In this document: positions 43,087 to 51,583 of the stretch, in pieces
How positions within the stretch are numbered: the stretch's first letter is position 1
How the letters are laid out: every line of letters starts with the position of its first letter
DNA from: HXMU1420-2 sp017643305
GTDB taxonomy: Bacteria > Pseudomonadota > Alphaproteobacteria > Rhodobacterales > Rhodobacteraceae
NCBI GenBank assembly: GCA_965217135.1
Contig: OZ244249.1
Span: 62,001-126,000 of the forward strand
Length of the DNA: 64,000 nt
Reading direction: 5' to 3'
Position numbers and translations under genes: made by a program
Notes under the pieces: model-generated
Database searches by the model: none
Told to the model about the DNA's origin: nothing
What the model saw: only the letters and a program-made list of their open reading frames with translations

Positions 43087-43650
43087 TTACGGATCAATCC
43101 AGCCGATGTTTCCATCGTCCCGACGGTAGACCACGTTCACCACGTCCTTGCCTTCATTGCGGAAAACCAAAACAGGCGCGCCTGCCAGTTCCATCTGCAT
43201 CACAGCTTCGCCGACGGACAAATGCGGGATGCGCGTCTCCATCTCAGCGACAATGATTGGCTGAAGCGTTTCTGGCTCTGCGTCGTCTGACTGGGCTTCC
43301 GAGGCGAGGATATAAGAGGGTGCGTCATAGAGTTCAACCGGTTCGCTTCGATCTCTGTGATGGTTCTTCAATCGCCGTTTATAGCGCCTCAATTGTGTTT
43401 CCATTTTGGCGGCACAGGAATCGAAGGCTGCGTAAATCTCCGAATCATGCGACTTGGCCTGCGCGTTCAGCCCTGTAGACAGATGGACGGTGGCTTCACA
43501 CACATATTCATGACCAGATCGGGAAAACACCACCTGCGCGTCGGTAGGACGCTCCGCGTATTTTTCGACGGCAGAGCCCAGCTCCTGTTCCACATGTGTC
43601 TGCAGAGCATTGCCAATGTCGATTTGTTTTCCAGTGATCTGATAGCGCAT
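43087..43650 (-). CDS. hpf: Ribosome hibernation promoting factor, long form
   Basis: A 187-residue protein. Residues 1-100 are the ribosome-binding S30AE domain (starting MRYQITGKQIDIG). After an acidic linker, the C-terminal 55 residues form the dimerisation tail with RIPHLSVGEAVMQMELAGAP and FRNEGKDVVNVVYRR. The long form dimerises 70S ribosomes to 100S particles on its own. It lies between lptB and ptsN, the common proteobacterial order, but rpoN, which often sits between lptB and hpf, is absent. Confidence 0.95.
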   Translation of the reverse strand: MRYQITGKQIDIGNALQTHVEQELGSAVEKYAERPTDAQVVFSRSGHEYVCEATVHLSTGLNAQAKSHDSEIYAAFDSCAAKMETQLRRYKRRLKNHHRDRSEPVELYDAPSYILASEAQSDDAEPETLQPIIVAEMETRIPHLSVGEAVMQMELAGAPVLVFRNEGKDVVNVVYRRDDGNIGWIDP

Positions 43651-43814
43651 AAAATGTCTTCTTTCTGCGTAGGGCCGGACAACACACTGCCATCAGGGCG
43701 GTGGCTGCGATGTCAGGCGAGGAAATTGGCGATGGCGCTTGATCCTGCCGGTTCAGCGCCCGGAAAGGCCAGATTGAAACGGGCGTGTACAGATCCTGCG
43801 CGTGCCATGATTGT

Positions 43815-43844
43815 ATTTGAGGCGACAGCACCCGCGTCTGTCAA
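43815..43844 (-). promoter_or_regulatory. Possible sigma-70-type promoter for hpf
   Basis: Read on the minus strand, TTGACA (43844-43839) is followed after 18 bases by TCAAAT (43820-43815). The spacing is normal and the -10 box is imperfect. It would give a leader of about 155 bases for hpf. Confidence 0.3.
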
Positions 43845-43866
43845 TCCAAACCACCACTTGACAGAC
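43836..43866. repeat. Perfect 9-base inverted repeat downstream of lptB / upstream of hpf
   Basis: GTCTGTCAA and TTGACAGAC face each other across 13 bases. The repeat overlaps the possible hpf -35 box and lies 27 bases beyond the lptB gene end. It has no T-run on either strand, so it is not a standard terminator; an operator or mRNA hairpin is possible. Confidence 0.45.
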
Positions 43867-43892
43867 ACTTCATATGCCCGAAGCCTGAAAAG

Positions 43893-44651
43893 TCAGTAAA
43901 TGCGGAAACTGTCCCCGAGATAGACACGCCGCACGTTTTCGTTTTCCACAACATCCTGCGGCGTGCCCGACATCAGCACCTGACCATCGTGCAGGATGTA
44001 AGCCCGGTCGATGATCTCCAGTGTTTCGCGCACATTGTGGTCGGTAATCAGCACACCAATGCCGCGTTTCTTCAAATCGGCCACCAGATGTCGGATATCG
44101 CCCACCGAAATTGGGTCCACCCCGGCGAAAGGTTCGTCCAGCAGCAGGTATTTCGGGTTCGCCGCCAGACAGCGGGCAATTTCCACCCGCCGCCGTTCCC
44201 CGCCCGACAGTGCCAGGGCAGGCGCGCGGCGTAGGTGTTCGATGGAGAAATCCGACAGTAATTCTTCCAGCCGTTCACGGCGTTTGTGCCGGTCACTCGA
44301 AGTGATGTCCAACACCGCTGAAATGTTGTCTTCGACGCTGAGACCCCGGAAAATCGACATTTCCTGAGGCAGATAGCCGATGCCCATGCGCGCCCGACGA
44401 TACATTGGCAGGGTTGTGGCGTTCTGACCGTCAATGGTCACCGTTCCGGCCTCGGGAAAAACCAGACCGGCGATGGCGTAAAACGATGTCGTCTTGCCCG
44501 ATCCGTTGGGACCTAGCAAAGCCACCACCTCTCCACGGTCCAGCTTCAGGGTTACATCCCGGATAACCGTGCGTTTGCGAAAAGATTTGCGAATGCGCTC
44601 CACGCGCAGACCGGCTGACCCTTCGGCGACTTGTAGCTCTGGTGCTGACAT
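43893..44651 (-). CDS. lptB: LPS export ABC transporter ATP-binding protein
   Basis: A 252-residue ATPase that powers LPS extraction from the inner membrane. Walker A is GPNGSGKT (47-54), the ABC signature LSGGE (148-152), Walker B YLLLDEP with Asp172-Glu173, and the switch His is in VLITDHNVRETL. The LptB-type PLPMYRRARMGIGYLPQEMSIF Q-loop region is present. The start overlaps the lptA stop (TAATG). The partner permeases LptF and LptG are not in this window. Confidence 0.97.
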   Translation of the reverse strand: MSAPELQVAEGSAGLRVERIRKSFRKRTVIRDVTLKLDRGEVVALLGPNGSGKTTSFYAIAGLVFPEAGTVTIDGQNATTLPMYRRARMGIGYLPQEMSIFRGLSVEDNISAVLDITSSDRHKRRERLEELLSDFSIEHLRRAPALALSGGERRRVEIARCLAANPKYLLLDEPFAGVDPISVGDIRHLVADLKKRGIGVLITDHNVRETLEIIDRAYILHDGQVLMSGTPQDVVENENVRRVYLGDSFRIY

Positions 44652-45139
44652 TATTCGCCCTTCGGGTTCAGGATGGTTTTGACCCGGCCGGACATCTGCG
44701 CCGTGCCACCCACCAGATCCACGGTCATCCGCTGCGCTGTCAGCGCGTTGGCGCCCTGGGTCAGCAGAACGTTACCAGTCATCACGACGACGCCTTCATC
44801 GATGGAATAATCCGCCCGTTCAGCTTCAGCCGCGTCTTCGCCGCTGACCAGCACAACGCCACCAGTGGCTTCCAGCCGGTCGATCCCGCCTTCTTCTTTG
44901 TAGACAACCAGTAGCCGCGGGGCCGACAGGCGCATGACGCCCTGACCAACCACGACGTTGCCCTGGAATACGGCCTGGCCATTGTCCTGATCGACATCCA
45001 GTGTGTCTGCAGTCACCTCAACCGGTGCATTCGGGTCGGCCTTGACGGTGCCGAAGCCTACCTTGGTCCCCTGCGCAAATGCGGTGGCTGTGCCGGCGAC
45101 AAAGGCCAAACACAGGACAAGGCTTCTCAAACTGTGCAC
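44651..45139 (-). CDS. lptA: Periplasmic LPS transport protein LptA
   Basis: A 162-residue protein with a GTG start and a signal peptide (cleavage near AFAQ, residues 20-23). The mature part is an OstA/beta-jellyroll domain, with VEVTADTLDVDQDNGQAVFQGNV as the first strands and a repeat ending near RMTVDLVGG. LptA bridges LptC to LptD across the periplasm. It starts 3 bases after the lptC stop and overlaps lptB. Confidence 0.93.
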   Translation of the reverse strand: MHSLRSLVLCLAFVAGTATAFAQGTKVGFGTVKADPNAPVEVTADTLDVDQDNGQAVFQGNVVVGQGVMRLSAPRLLVVYKEEGGIDRLEATGGVVLVSGEDAAEAERADYSIDEGVVVMTGNVLLTQGANALTAQRMTVDLVGGTAQMSGRVKTILNPKGE

Positions 45140-45142
45140 GAG

Positions 45143-45742
45143 TTATCTTTCCGATTGTTTGGGATCGTATAACAGCCTGACTCCATTTTTGAAAACAATA
45201 TGCAGGCCCTCGCCGTCGGATTTGGTGGAAATATGCATGCTTCCAGCGTCCAAATCGCCCAAGGGCCCCTGTGCGGTGATGCGTCCGGGTGACTGTGCGG
45301 CAGATTCGTCAAGTTGCGTGGTCAGAAGTTCGGTCTCAATGATGTACCCAGTAGAGGTGTCGATCACCACCTCATCAAAAAACAAGGCCCGCCCCACGGT
45401 ATCCTGCAACGTGCCCTTCGGCGCGCGCATGCGGATGTGTCGCCCGGCCTGATTTTCCAAACGCGCTTCGAGGTTCGAGGCGCGGGCAAGCTTGCCGTTC
45501 GACGGAGGGATGATCCTTTCAGCGGAAATGAAAATGTCGTCGCCTTGCAATGATGTCCCGGTAAAAACGGGGGACGTGATTTGTTGGTCGCGCAGGCGAT
45601 CCGCAATCTCCCTGTCGGCAAAGGGGATGGTAGCTTCGGGGTCAACCTTGCGCGATAACAGGAACAGCGTGGACAGCAGGCCCAGTGCTGCCAGCGGCAG
45701 AAACACTTTCAGAAATGCGACCCAGCGCGAATACTGGTCCAC
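45143..45742 (-). CDS. lptC: LPS export system protein LptC
   Basis: A 199-residue bitopic protein with a GTG start and GGAGG 6 bases upstream. One N-terminal membrane helix (residues 9-29) is followed by a periplasmic beta-jellyroll of the LptC type (GTSLQGDDIFISAERI, LENQAGRHIRMRAPKGTL, GDLDAGSMHIS). LptC passes LPS from LptBFG to LptA. It lies directly between kdsD and lptA. Confidence 0.9.
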   Translation of the reverse strand: MDQYSRWVAFLKVFLPLAALGLLSTLFLLSRKVDPEATIPFADREIADRLRDQQITSPVFTGTSLQGDDIFISAERIIPPSNGKLARASNLEARLENQAGRHIRMRAPKGTLQDTVGRALFFDEVVIDTSTGYIIETELLTTQLDESAAQSPGRITAQGPLGDLDAGSMHISTKSDGEGLHIVFKNGVRLLYDPKQSER

Positions 45743-45754
45743 CGCGCCCTCCGA

Positions 45755-46714
45755 TCAAGCCAGCCCGACCCGCAGGCAGTCATGGATGTGAAGCAGGCCC
45801 AGCGCGCCGGGCCCGGCGTCCGGGTCCAGCACGAACAAACAAGTGATTTTGCGCCGGTTCATGATTTCCACGGCTTCTTCGGCCAACGCACCGGGGGTAA
45901 TCGTCTGCGGCGTCTGCGTCATTACCTCGGCGGCAGTCAGGTTCAGCAACCCCTGCATATGCCGCCGCAGGTCACCATCGGTGATGATCCCCGCAAAGCT
46001 CCCATCCGCGTCCTGCACGCCGACAACTCCAAAGCCCTTGCTGCTGATTTCCAGCAAAGTATCTGCCATCGGCGCATCCTGTCGCACCATGGGCATCGCG
46101 GCCCCGGAGTGCATCAGGTCCTCAACCTTGCTCAGCCGCGCGCCCAGCTTTCCGCCGGGGTGGAATTCCCGGAAATGTTCGGGGGTGAACTGCCGGTGTT
46201 CCATCAGCGCAATCGCCAACGCATCGCCCAACGCCAGTGTCATAGTGGTGGAAGATGTCGGCACGATATCCACGCCACAGGCCTCGGGCGCCTTGGGCAG
46301 AACCAGCGCGATGTCGGATTGCTTCAGTAGGGTCGACTCCCTGCGGCTAGCCACCCCGATCAACGGAATGCGAAACCGCCGTGTGTAGGCCACCAGGTCT
46401 GACAGTTCCGGCGTTTCACCGGAATTGGACAATACCAGCGCGACGTCGCCCTGCGCCATCATCCCCAGATCACCATGGCTCGCCTCAGCTGGGTGCACGA
46501 AATGCGCCGGTGTACCGGTGCTGGCCAATGTCGCGGCAATCTTGCGCGCGATATGGCCGGATTTACCCATGCCGCTGACAATCACCCGGCCGCTGGCCTG
46601 CAGGATTAAATCCACCGCACCAGCAAAGCTGTCGTCCAACGACGCTTCCAATGCCGTCAGCGCATCGGCCTCGGTCCGGATGACCCGGCGTGCGGTATCG
46701 ACGAAACCGGTCAT
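45755..46714 (-). CDS. kdsD: D-arabinose 5-phosphate isomerase (KpsF/GutQ family)
   Basis: A 319-residue enzyme making arabinose 5-phosphate for KDO. The start at ATG 46714 overlaps the rnd stop (ATGA). The SIS domain has GRVIVSGMGKSGHIARKIAATLASTGTPAHFVHP at about 42-75, SNSGETPEL near 95 and a catalytic His in FREFHPGGKLG. Two CBS domains (about 200-315) follow, including IITDGDLRRHM. It sits with lptC, lptA and lptB, linking KDO supply to LPS export. Confidence 0.95.
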   Translation of the reverse strand: MTGFVDTARRVIRTEADALTALEASLDDSFAGAVDLILQASGRVIVSGMGKSGHIARKIAATLASTGTPAHFVHPAEASHGDLGMMAQGDVALVLSNSGETPELSDLVAYTRRFRIPLIGVASRRESTLLKQSDIALVLPKAPEACGVDIVPTSSTTMTLALGDALAIALMEHRQFTPEHFREFHPGGKLGARLSKVEDLMHSGAAMPMVRQDAPMADTLLEISSKGFGVVGVQDADGSFAGIITDGDLRRHMQGLLNLTAAEVMTQTPQTITPGALAEEAVEIMNRRKITCLFVLDPDAGPGALGLLHIHDCLRVGLA

Positions 46715-47325
46715 GAATGCGCGAATATGTCGATTTCCGGCCAGCCAGCAAGATCCAGTTTGGCCCGGGTTGGAAGAAAGTCGAAACAGGCCTGCGCCAT
46801 CTCGGTCCGCCCTTCGCGTGCCAGCCTCTGGTCCAGCTTTTCGCGCATCTGGTGCAGGTAAAGAACATCGGATGCGGCATAATCCAGCTGCGCATTGGTC
46901 AGCGTTTCCGCGCCCCAATCGCTCATCTGCTGCTGTTTTGAAATGTCGATGCCCAGTAGTTCCTGAGTCAGGTTCTTCAGCCCATGGCGGTCTGTATAGG
47001 TGCGAACCAGGCGGCTGGCGATCTTGGTGCAATAGACCGGTGCCGCCAGCGCGCCAAAGGCGTGATACATCGCGGCAATATCGAACCGCCCGAAATGAAA
47101 CAGCTTCAAAACATTTGGATCCTGCAGCATTGCGCACAGGTTTGGGGCCTCGGTCTGGCCGATGGCTACCTGCACGATATGCGCATCGCCATCCCCACCT
47201 GACATCTGCACCACGCACAGCCGGTCGCGATGGGGGTTTAGCCCCATGGTTTCACAGTCAATTGCAACGATTCGGCCCAGGTCCAACCCGTCGGGCAAAT
47301 CGTTCTGATACAGATGGCTGGCCAT
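46711..47325 (-). CDS. rnd: Ribonuclease D, short form
   Basis: A 204-residue 3'-5' exoribonuclease of the DEDDy type. The metal ligands are in AIDCETMGL (Asp23, Glu25), FHFGRFDIAAMY and the final Y-x-x-x-D in DYAASDVLYL. It lacks the C-terminal HRDC domains of E. coli RNase D (about 375 residues), which is the usual alphaproteobacterial form. It trims RNA 3' ends, including tRNA precursors. Its stop overlaps the kdsD start, so it leads the LPS operon. Confidence 0.93.
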   Translation of the reverse strand: MASHLYQNDLPDGLDLGRIVAIDCETMGLNPHRDRLCVVQMSGGDGDAHIVQVAIGQTEAPNLCAMLQDPNVLKLFHFGRFDIAAMYHAFGALAAPVYCTKIASRLVRTYTDRHGLKNLTQELLGIDISKQQQMSDWGAETLTNAQLDYAASDVLYLHQMREKLDQRLAREGRTEMAQACFDFLPTRAKLDLAGWPEIDIFAHS

Positions 47326-47382
47326 ACGCGCCCCCGAAAACAGCTTTATGCCGCCCTACCTATGCCGGGTGGCGCGCAAATT

Positions 47383-48276
47383 CTAGGCACGTTTCCGGCG
47401 TCGTTCCCGCCAGATGACCATAAGTCCGCCGATGATGATCAGGATCGCACCGGGAAACAGGTCGGCCCACGGTGCTTCGTCAAAGAATACCCAGCCCAGG
47501 AAAAACGCAATCGGGATGCCAAAATAGGAAAACGGGGCCAGGTTGCTTTGCTCGGTCATCCGGTAGGACACGATCAGCGCCAACACCGCGAATCCGCCAA
47601 ACCCGCCCATGGCAACGATCCACAACATATCGGTCGCTTTGGCCAGTGGCGAAAACCCACCGAGGGCCAGCGCCAGAGCGAGGGCCGCGAATACTGCGCA
47701 GACAGCGGAATAGAGGTTGATCAGCGGTGTCGGTACATCATCATCCACCAGCCGCGACAACACCCCGCTCAGTGCATAACAGAACCCGGCCCCAACCGGT
47801 GCCAGAGCCGCCAGGCTGAACACCTCCGATCCAGGACGCATGATCCAGATCACTCCGCAAAACCCGACCAGAACAGCCGACCACCGCACCCAACCAACCC
47901 GTTCGCCCAGCAACGGCACCGCCAGCGCCGTCATAAAAATCGCGTTGGAATAGGAAAGCGTGGAGGCCGTTGCAAACGCCATCTGGCTGAGTGAAAAGTA
48001 GAAAAGCAGCTGTGCGGTCGCTACGACGACCCCTCGGAACAGCCCCAACTTCCATTGCCGCATTGCAAGTGGCCGACCGCGGCTATGCCAGTCTCGCGAC
48101 CACCACAACACCAGTATGCTGGGTACCAAACCAAAGATGTTGCGATACGCGCTCAGTTCCGCTGCTGAGTAATATGGCGACAGATGCTTGATGATCAGAC
48201 CCATGAAATCGAACAGGGTCAAGGCCAGCAGCGACAACAGGATCGCCCGTGTCGCGCTGCCCGACCGATCAACCAT
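47383..48276 (-). CDS. EamA/DMT family transporter
   Basis: A 297-residue integral membrane protein with ten predicted helices in two EamA repeats (first about 12-145, second about 155-290). It contains the repeat-end motif GERVGWVRWSAVLVGFCGV and the final FPGAILIIIGGLMV helix with a basic tail. It would export or import a small metabolite; the substrate is unknown. Its start lies 8 bases inside the end of the aldehyde dehydrogenase gene, so the two are coupled and possibly act on the same compound. Confidence 0.9.
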   Translation of the reverse strand: MVDRSGSATRAILLSLLALTLFDFMGLIIKHLSPYYSAAELSAYRNIFGLVPSILVLWWSRDWHSRGRPLAMRQWKLGLFRGVVVATAQLLFYFSLSQMAFATASTLSYSNAIFMTALAVPLLGERVGWVRWSAVLVGFCGVIWIMRPGSEVFSLAALAPVGAGFCYALSGVLSRLVDDDVPTPLINLYSAVCAVFAALALALALGGFSPLAKATDMLWIVAMGGFGGFAVLALIVSYRMTEQSNLAPFSYFGIPIAFFLGWVFFDEAPWADLFPGAILIIIGGLMVIWRERRRKRA

Positions 48277-49732
48277 GGAATGCTGCCACGGTTTTCAGGG
48301 ATGAAAAGCCATACAGCGCCTCAAACCCCTTTTCGCGGCCATGGCCCGACTTTCCAATGCCGCCAAACGGCAATTCCACCCCGCCGCCTGCGCCGTAATT
48401 ATTGATGAACACCTGACCGGAATGCAGCGCGCGGGCCAGCCGCATCTGCCGCGCTCCGTCACGTGTCCAGACCGAAGCAACCAGCCCATAATCCGTGCCA
48501 TTGGCGATGCGCAGCGCATCCTCTTCGGTATCAAACGGGATCATCACCTGTACAGGCCCAAAAATCTCATCGCGTGCCAGCAAATGGTCCGGTGCAACAT
48601 CGGCAAACAGCGTTGGTTTTACATAAGCACCCGTCTCCGGCGCGTGATCAGCCAGAATGCCTTGCGCGGCGATTTGCAAATCCGCGCCTTTCGACAGGAA
48701 GCCACTCACAATCTCCTTCTGTCGCGCGGAAATCAGCGGCCCAAGGCGCAGGTCGTCCATCGCCGGGCCAACAGTCAGCCCGGCATACGCGTCGGCCATC
48801 TGGTCGCGCACCTGATTGTAGACGCTCCGCTGCACCAGGATGCGGGAGGAGGCAGAACAGGTTTGCCCGGCATTTTGAATGCCTGCGTTCACCAGAAAGG
48901 GCAGCGCGGCGTCCAGATCCGCATCTTCAAATACCAGTTGCGGGGATTTTCCGCCCAGCTCCAATGTCACTGGCACCACGTTTCTTGCAGCCGCCGCCTG
49001 CACCAGCGCCCCGGTTGCAACCGACCCTGTAAAGCTGACATGCTGGATGCCGGGATGCCCCGACAGGGCTGCGCCCGCCTCTGCCCCCAGCCCGGGCACG
49101 ACGTTCAGCGCGCCATCTGGCAATCCGGCTTCTTGCGCAAGATGGGCAAAGGCCAGCGCGGTCAGGCAGGCCTCTTCCGCTGGTTTCAGGACACAGGCAT
49201 TGCCCATGGCCAACGCGGCCCCAACAGACCGTCCGATGATCTGCATGGGGTAGTTCCATGGCACGATATGTCCCGTCACACCATGAGGCTCGCGCAGCGT
49301 GTAAACCGTGTAGCCATCCAGATAGGGGATGGTTTCACCCATCACCTTGTCCGCCGCCCCACCGTAGAATTCGCAATACCGCGCCAGCGCCACCGCATCT
49401 GCGCGCGCCTGGGTCAATGGCTTGCCCACATCAGTAGCTTCCAGCGCGGCCAGGTCATCCACCCGTTCGCTCACCAATTGCCCCAGCCGGGTCAGGATGC
49501 GGCCACGCTCCAGCGCGCTCATCCGGCCCCACTCCCCTGTCCGGGCTGCCTGTGCCGCGGCCACGGCTGCGTCAACATCCTCTGCTTTCCCGCGCGCTAT
49601 CTCGCAGATCGCGCTGCTATCCGACGGATTCACCAACGCCAGCGTTTCATCGCCCTGCGCGGGCACCCAGACTCCACCGATCAGGCACAAGGACGGGTCG
49701 AACCAGGGTTGGGCAGAATTGGGTACAGTCAT
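48269..49732 (-). CDS. NAD-dependent aldehyde dehydrogenase (betaine-aldehyde-like)
   Basis: A 487-residue dehydrogenase. I use ATG 49732, which overlaps a preceding short frame (ATGA); longer upstream starts give unlikely basic sequence. The NAD-site strand PWNYPMQII is near residue 160 and FTGSVATG near 235. The catalytic Glu is in VTLELGGKSPQ and the Cys in NAGQTCSASSR. The C terminus has PFGGIGKSGHGREKG, close to aminobutyraldehyde or betaine aldehyde dehydrogenases. The substrate is uncertain. The DMT transporter is encoded directly behind it. Confidence 0.9.
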   Translation of the reverse strand: MTVPNSAQPWFDPSLCLIGGVWVPAQGDETLALVNPSDSSAICEIARGKAEDVDAAVAAAQAARTGEWGRMSALERGRILTRLGQLVSERVDDLAALEATDVGKPLTQARADAVALARYCEFYGGAADKVMGETIPYLDGYTVYTLREPHGVTGHIVPWNYPMQIIGRSVGAALAMGNACVLKPAEEACLTALAFAHLAQEAGLPDGALNVVPGLGAEAGAALSGHPGIQHVSFTGSVATGALVQAAAARNVVPVTLELGGKSPQLVFEDADLDAALPFLVNAGIQNAGQTCSASSRILVQRSVYNQVRDQMADAYAGLTVGPAMDDLRLGPLISARQKEIVSGFLSKGADLQIAAQGILADHAPETGAYVKPTLFADVAPDHLLARDEIFGPVQVMIPFDTEEDALRIANGTDYGLVASVWTRDGARQMRLARALHSGQVFINNYGAGGGVELPFGGIGKSGHGREKGFEALYGFSSLKTVAAFHG

Positions 49733-49857
49733 AAGGCGATTCCTTCGATAAAGTCCTGTATCAGCGCAAAAAGCCGTTCTGGCACGTCTGTATCCGGCAT
49801 AAGCATGGCGTCTTCGAAACAATGCGCGGTCACCGACGCGGTGGTCAGATGGCGCAC
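49729..49857 (-). pseudogene. Short frame upstream of the aldehyde dehydrogenase, probable 3' gene remnant
   Basis: A 42-codon open stretch (GTG 49857 as the first possible start) ends CFEDAMLMP...VPERLFALIQDFIEGIAL and stops inside the start codon of the aldehyde dehydrogenase. The end resembles the final helix of alpha/beta hydrolases ('PERV..LI.DF' type), but this is a weak match. A second short frame from ATG 49904, which has GGGAG upstream, runs only 19 codons. The region 49733-49987 holds no other gene. I read it as debris of a lost upstream gene that was coupled to the dehydrogenase. Confidence 0.3.
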
Positions 49858-49987
49858 GATATCTTTGCCAACTAGGTCAACGGTGTTGATCCTAAGCTTC
49901 ATTACCAGCTCCCTGCCTCTTGATGGTCCAAATATTTATGAACCAACCACGTCTGGCAATTCAGCCAGTTTAAAGAGACGCTTTGGA

Positions 49988-51583
49988 TCACCCAACAACA
50001 CCCAGTTCCGGCAGTACTGGCGCAGCAGCGATCAGTTTGCGTGTATAAGGGTGCTGTGGGTTGGCAAAGACCTGTTCGGTCACGCCTTCTTCCACAACCT
50101 CACCAGATTGCATTACGATCACCCGGTCCGTGACCGTGCGCACCACGCTCAGATCATGGCTGATGAACAGATAGGTCAGGCTGTAGGCCCGACACAGATC
50201 GGCGAGCAGGTCCAGCACCTGCGCCCGCACGGAGACGTCCAGTGCGGACACGGCTTCGTCAAACAGGATCAGCTCTGGCCGGATGATCAGCGCGCGGGCA
50301 ATCGCGATCCGCTGCCTCTGCCCGCCAGAAAATTCGTGCACGTATTTCTGAGCATCATCAGGCGAAAGCCCTACAGCCGTTAGTGCTTCGGCCACTGCGT
50401 CCTGCCGCGCCGCGCCCCGTGGCGGGTTATCCAACAAATGGAACGGTTCGGTGATTAACCGTTCCACCTTGTGGCGTGGGTTGAATGATCCAAACGGGTC
50501 CTGAAACACCACCTGCATCTTGCGGCGCACGCTCAGGTTCGGGCTCTGCCCGCTGAACACGGGCTCACCATCTAGCCGGATATGCCCGCCTTGCACATCC
50601 TCAAGCCCCAGAATGGCGCGGGTCAGGGTGGATTTCCCACAACCGCTTTCGCCCACCAGCCCCACACGTTCGCCCCGGTTGATCACAAGGCTCACGTGAT
50701 TGACTGCCCGGAAATACTCCGGCCTGCTAAACAGTCTGGTCCGGGGCAGGCGGTATTCACGGACCACGTTGGCCACGTCCAGCAATGGCGCGGGCGGTGG
50801 CGGCGCAGGCAGGACAACCTTGTGGCCTGACGCCTGAAAAAGCATCTTGGTATAAGGATGCTGCATATTGGTCAGAAGGTCGCCGGTTGACCCCTGTTCC
50901 ACAAGCTCGCCATGCCGCATCACGGTGATCCGATCGGCCATTTCCGCAACCACTGCCAGGTCATGGGTAATCATCAACATGCCCATGCCAAATTCCCTTA
51001 CCAGCCCTGTCAGAAGCTCCAGGATCTGCGCCTGTGTCGTCACATCAAGGGCTGTTGTCGGTTCATCCGCGATCAGCAGCTTGGGCCGCAACGCAATGGC
51101 CATGGCGATGACCACACGCTGCCTTTGCCCGCCGCTCAGCTCATGGGGATAGCGGGTCAACGGGAACCGGTTTTCGGGCAGGCCGACCCGCGCCAGCACT
51201 TCCCGCGCACGGTCCATGGCGGCGGCGCGATCCATTGCGCCATGCAACAGGATCGTTTCCGCCACCTGATCCCCAATCGTCTTGACCGGGTTCAGCGCCG
51301 TCATGGGTTCCTGAAACACCATGCCCACGTCATTGCCGCGCAACGCGCACATCCGGTCTTCGCCCGCGGCCAGGATGTCTTCGTCGCTCAGGTGGATTTG
51401 TCCCGCAATCTCTGCCCCTTGCGGCAGCAACTGCATCACCGCCAGCGCGGTCATGGATTTACCTGACCCGCTTTCTCCGGTTACGGCCACGATCTCCCCC
51501 GGCGCAATCGCCAGTTCCACATCACGCAGGATCGGTGTGCCGTGGATCGACAGGGTCAGGTTCTTGATTGACAAGAGGCTCAT
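49988..51583 (-). CDS. Peptide-type ABC transporter, fused double ATPase (DppD-DppF)
   Basis: A 531-residue protein with two complete ABC domains. The first has GESGSGKS near residue 36, LSGGQRQRV and IADEPTTALD; the second has GESGCGKS near residue 313, FSGGQRQRI and LFDEAVSALD. Each has the oligopeptide-type Q-loop (FQEPMTALNP and FQDPFGSFNP). Separate DppD and DppF chains are fused here, as in YejF-like proteins. It energises import of dipeptides, oligopeptides or similar solutes through the two permeases encoded just upstream, with an ATGA overlap. Confidence 0.94.
   Translation of the reverse strand: MSLLSIKNLTLSIHGTPILRDVELAIAPGEIVAVTGESGSGKSMTALAVMQLLPQGAEIAGQIHLSDEDILAAGEDRMCALRGNDVGMVFQEPMTALNPVKTIGDQVAETILLHGAMDRAAAMDRAREVLARVGLPENRFPLTRYPHELSGGQRQRVVIAMAIALRPKLLIADEPTTALDVTTQAQILELLTGLVREFGMGMLMITHDLAVVAEMADRITVMRHGELVEQGSTGDLLTNMQHPYTKMLFQASGHKVVLPAPPPPAPLLDVANVVREYRLPRTRLFSRPEYFRAVNHVSLVINRGERVGLVGESGCGKSTLTRAILGLEDVQGGHIRLDGEPVFSGQSPNLSVRRKMQVVFQDPFGSFNPRHKVERLITEPFHLLDNPPRGAARQDAVAEALTAVGLSPDDAQKYVHEFSGGQRQRIAIARALIIRPELILFDEAVSALDVSVRAQVLDLLADLCRAYSLTYLFISHDLSVVRTVTDRVIVMQSGEVVEEGVTEQVFANPQHPYTRKLIAAAPVLPELGVVG

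Noticed and set aside
46715..47218. Extended N terminus for kdsD
   Set aside because: The upstream in-frame sequence lies inside rnd in another frame and is not conserved-looking; ATG 46714 with ATGA overlap is the natural start.
48341..50383. 680-codon plus-strand open frame opposite the aldehyde dehydrogenase and ABC ATPase genes
   Set aside because: It is rich in His, Arg, Gln and Cys, has no family motif or ribosome site, and lies antisense to two well-supported genes; long antisense frames are expected at this base composition.
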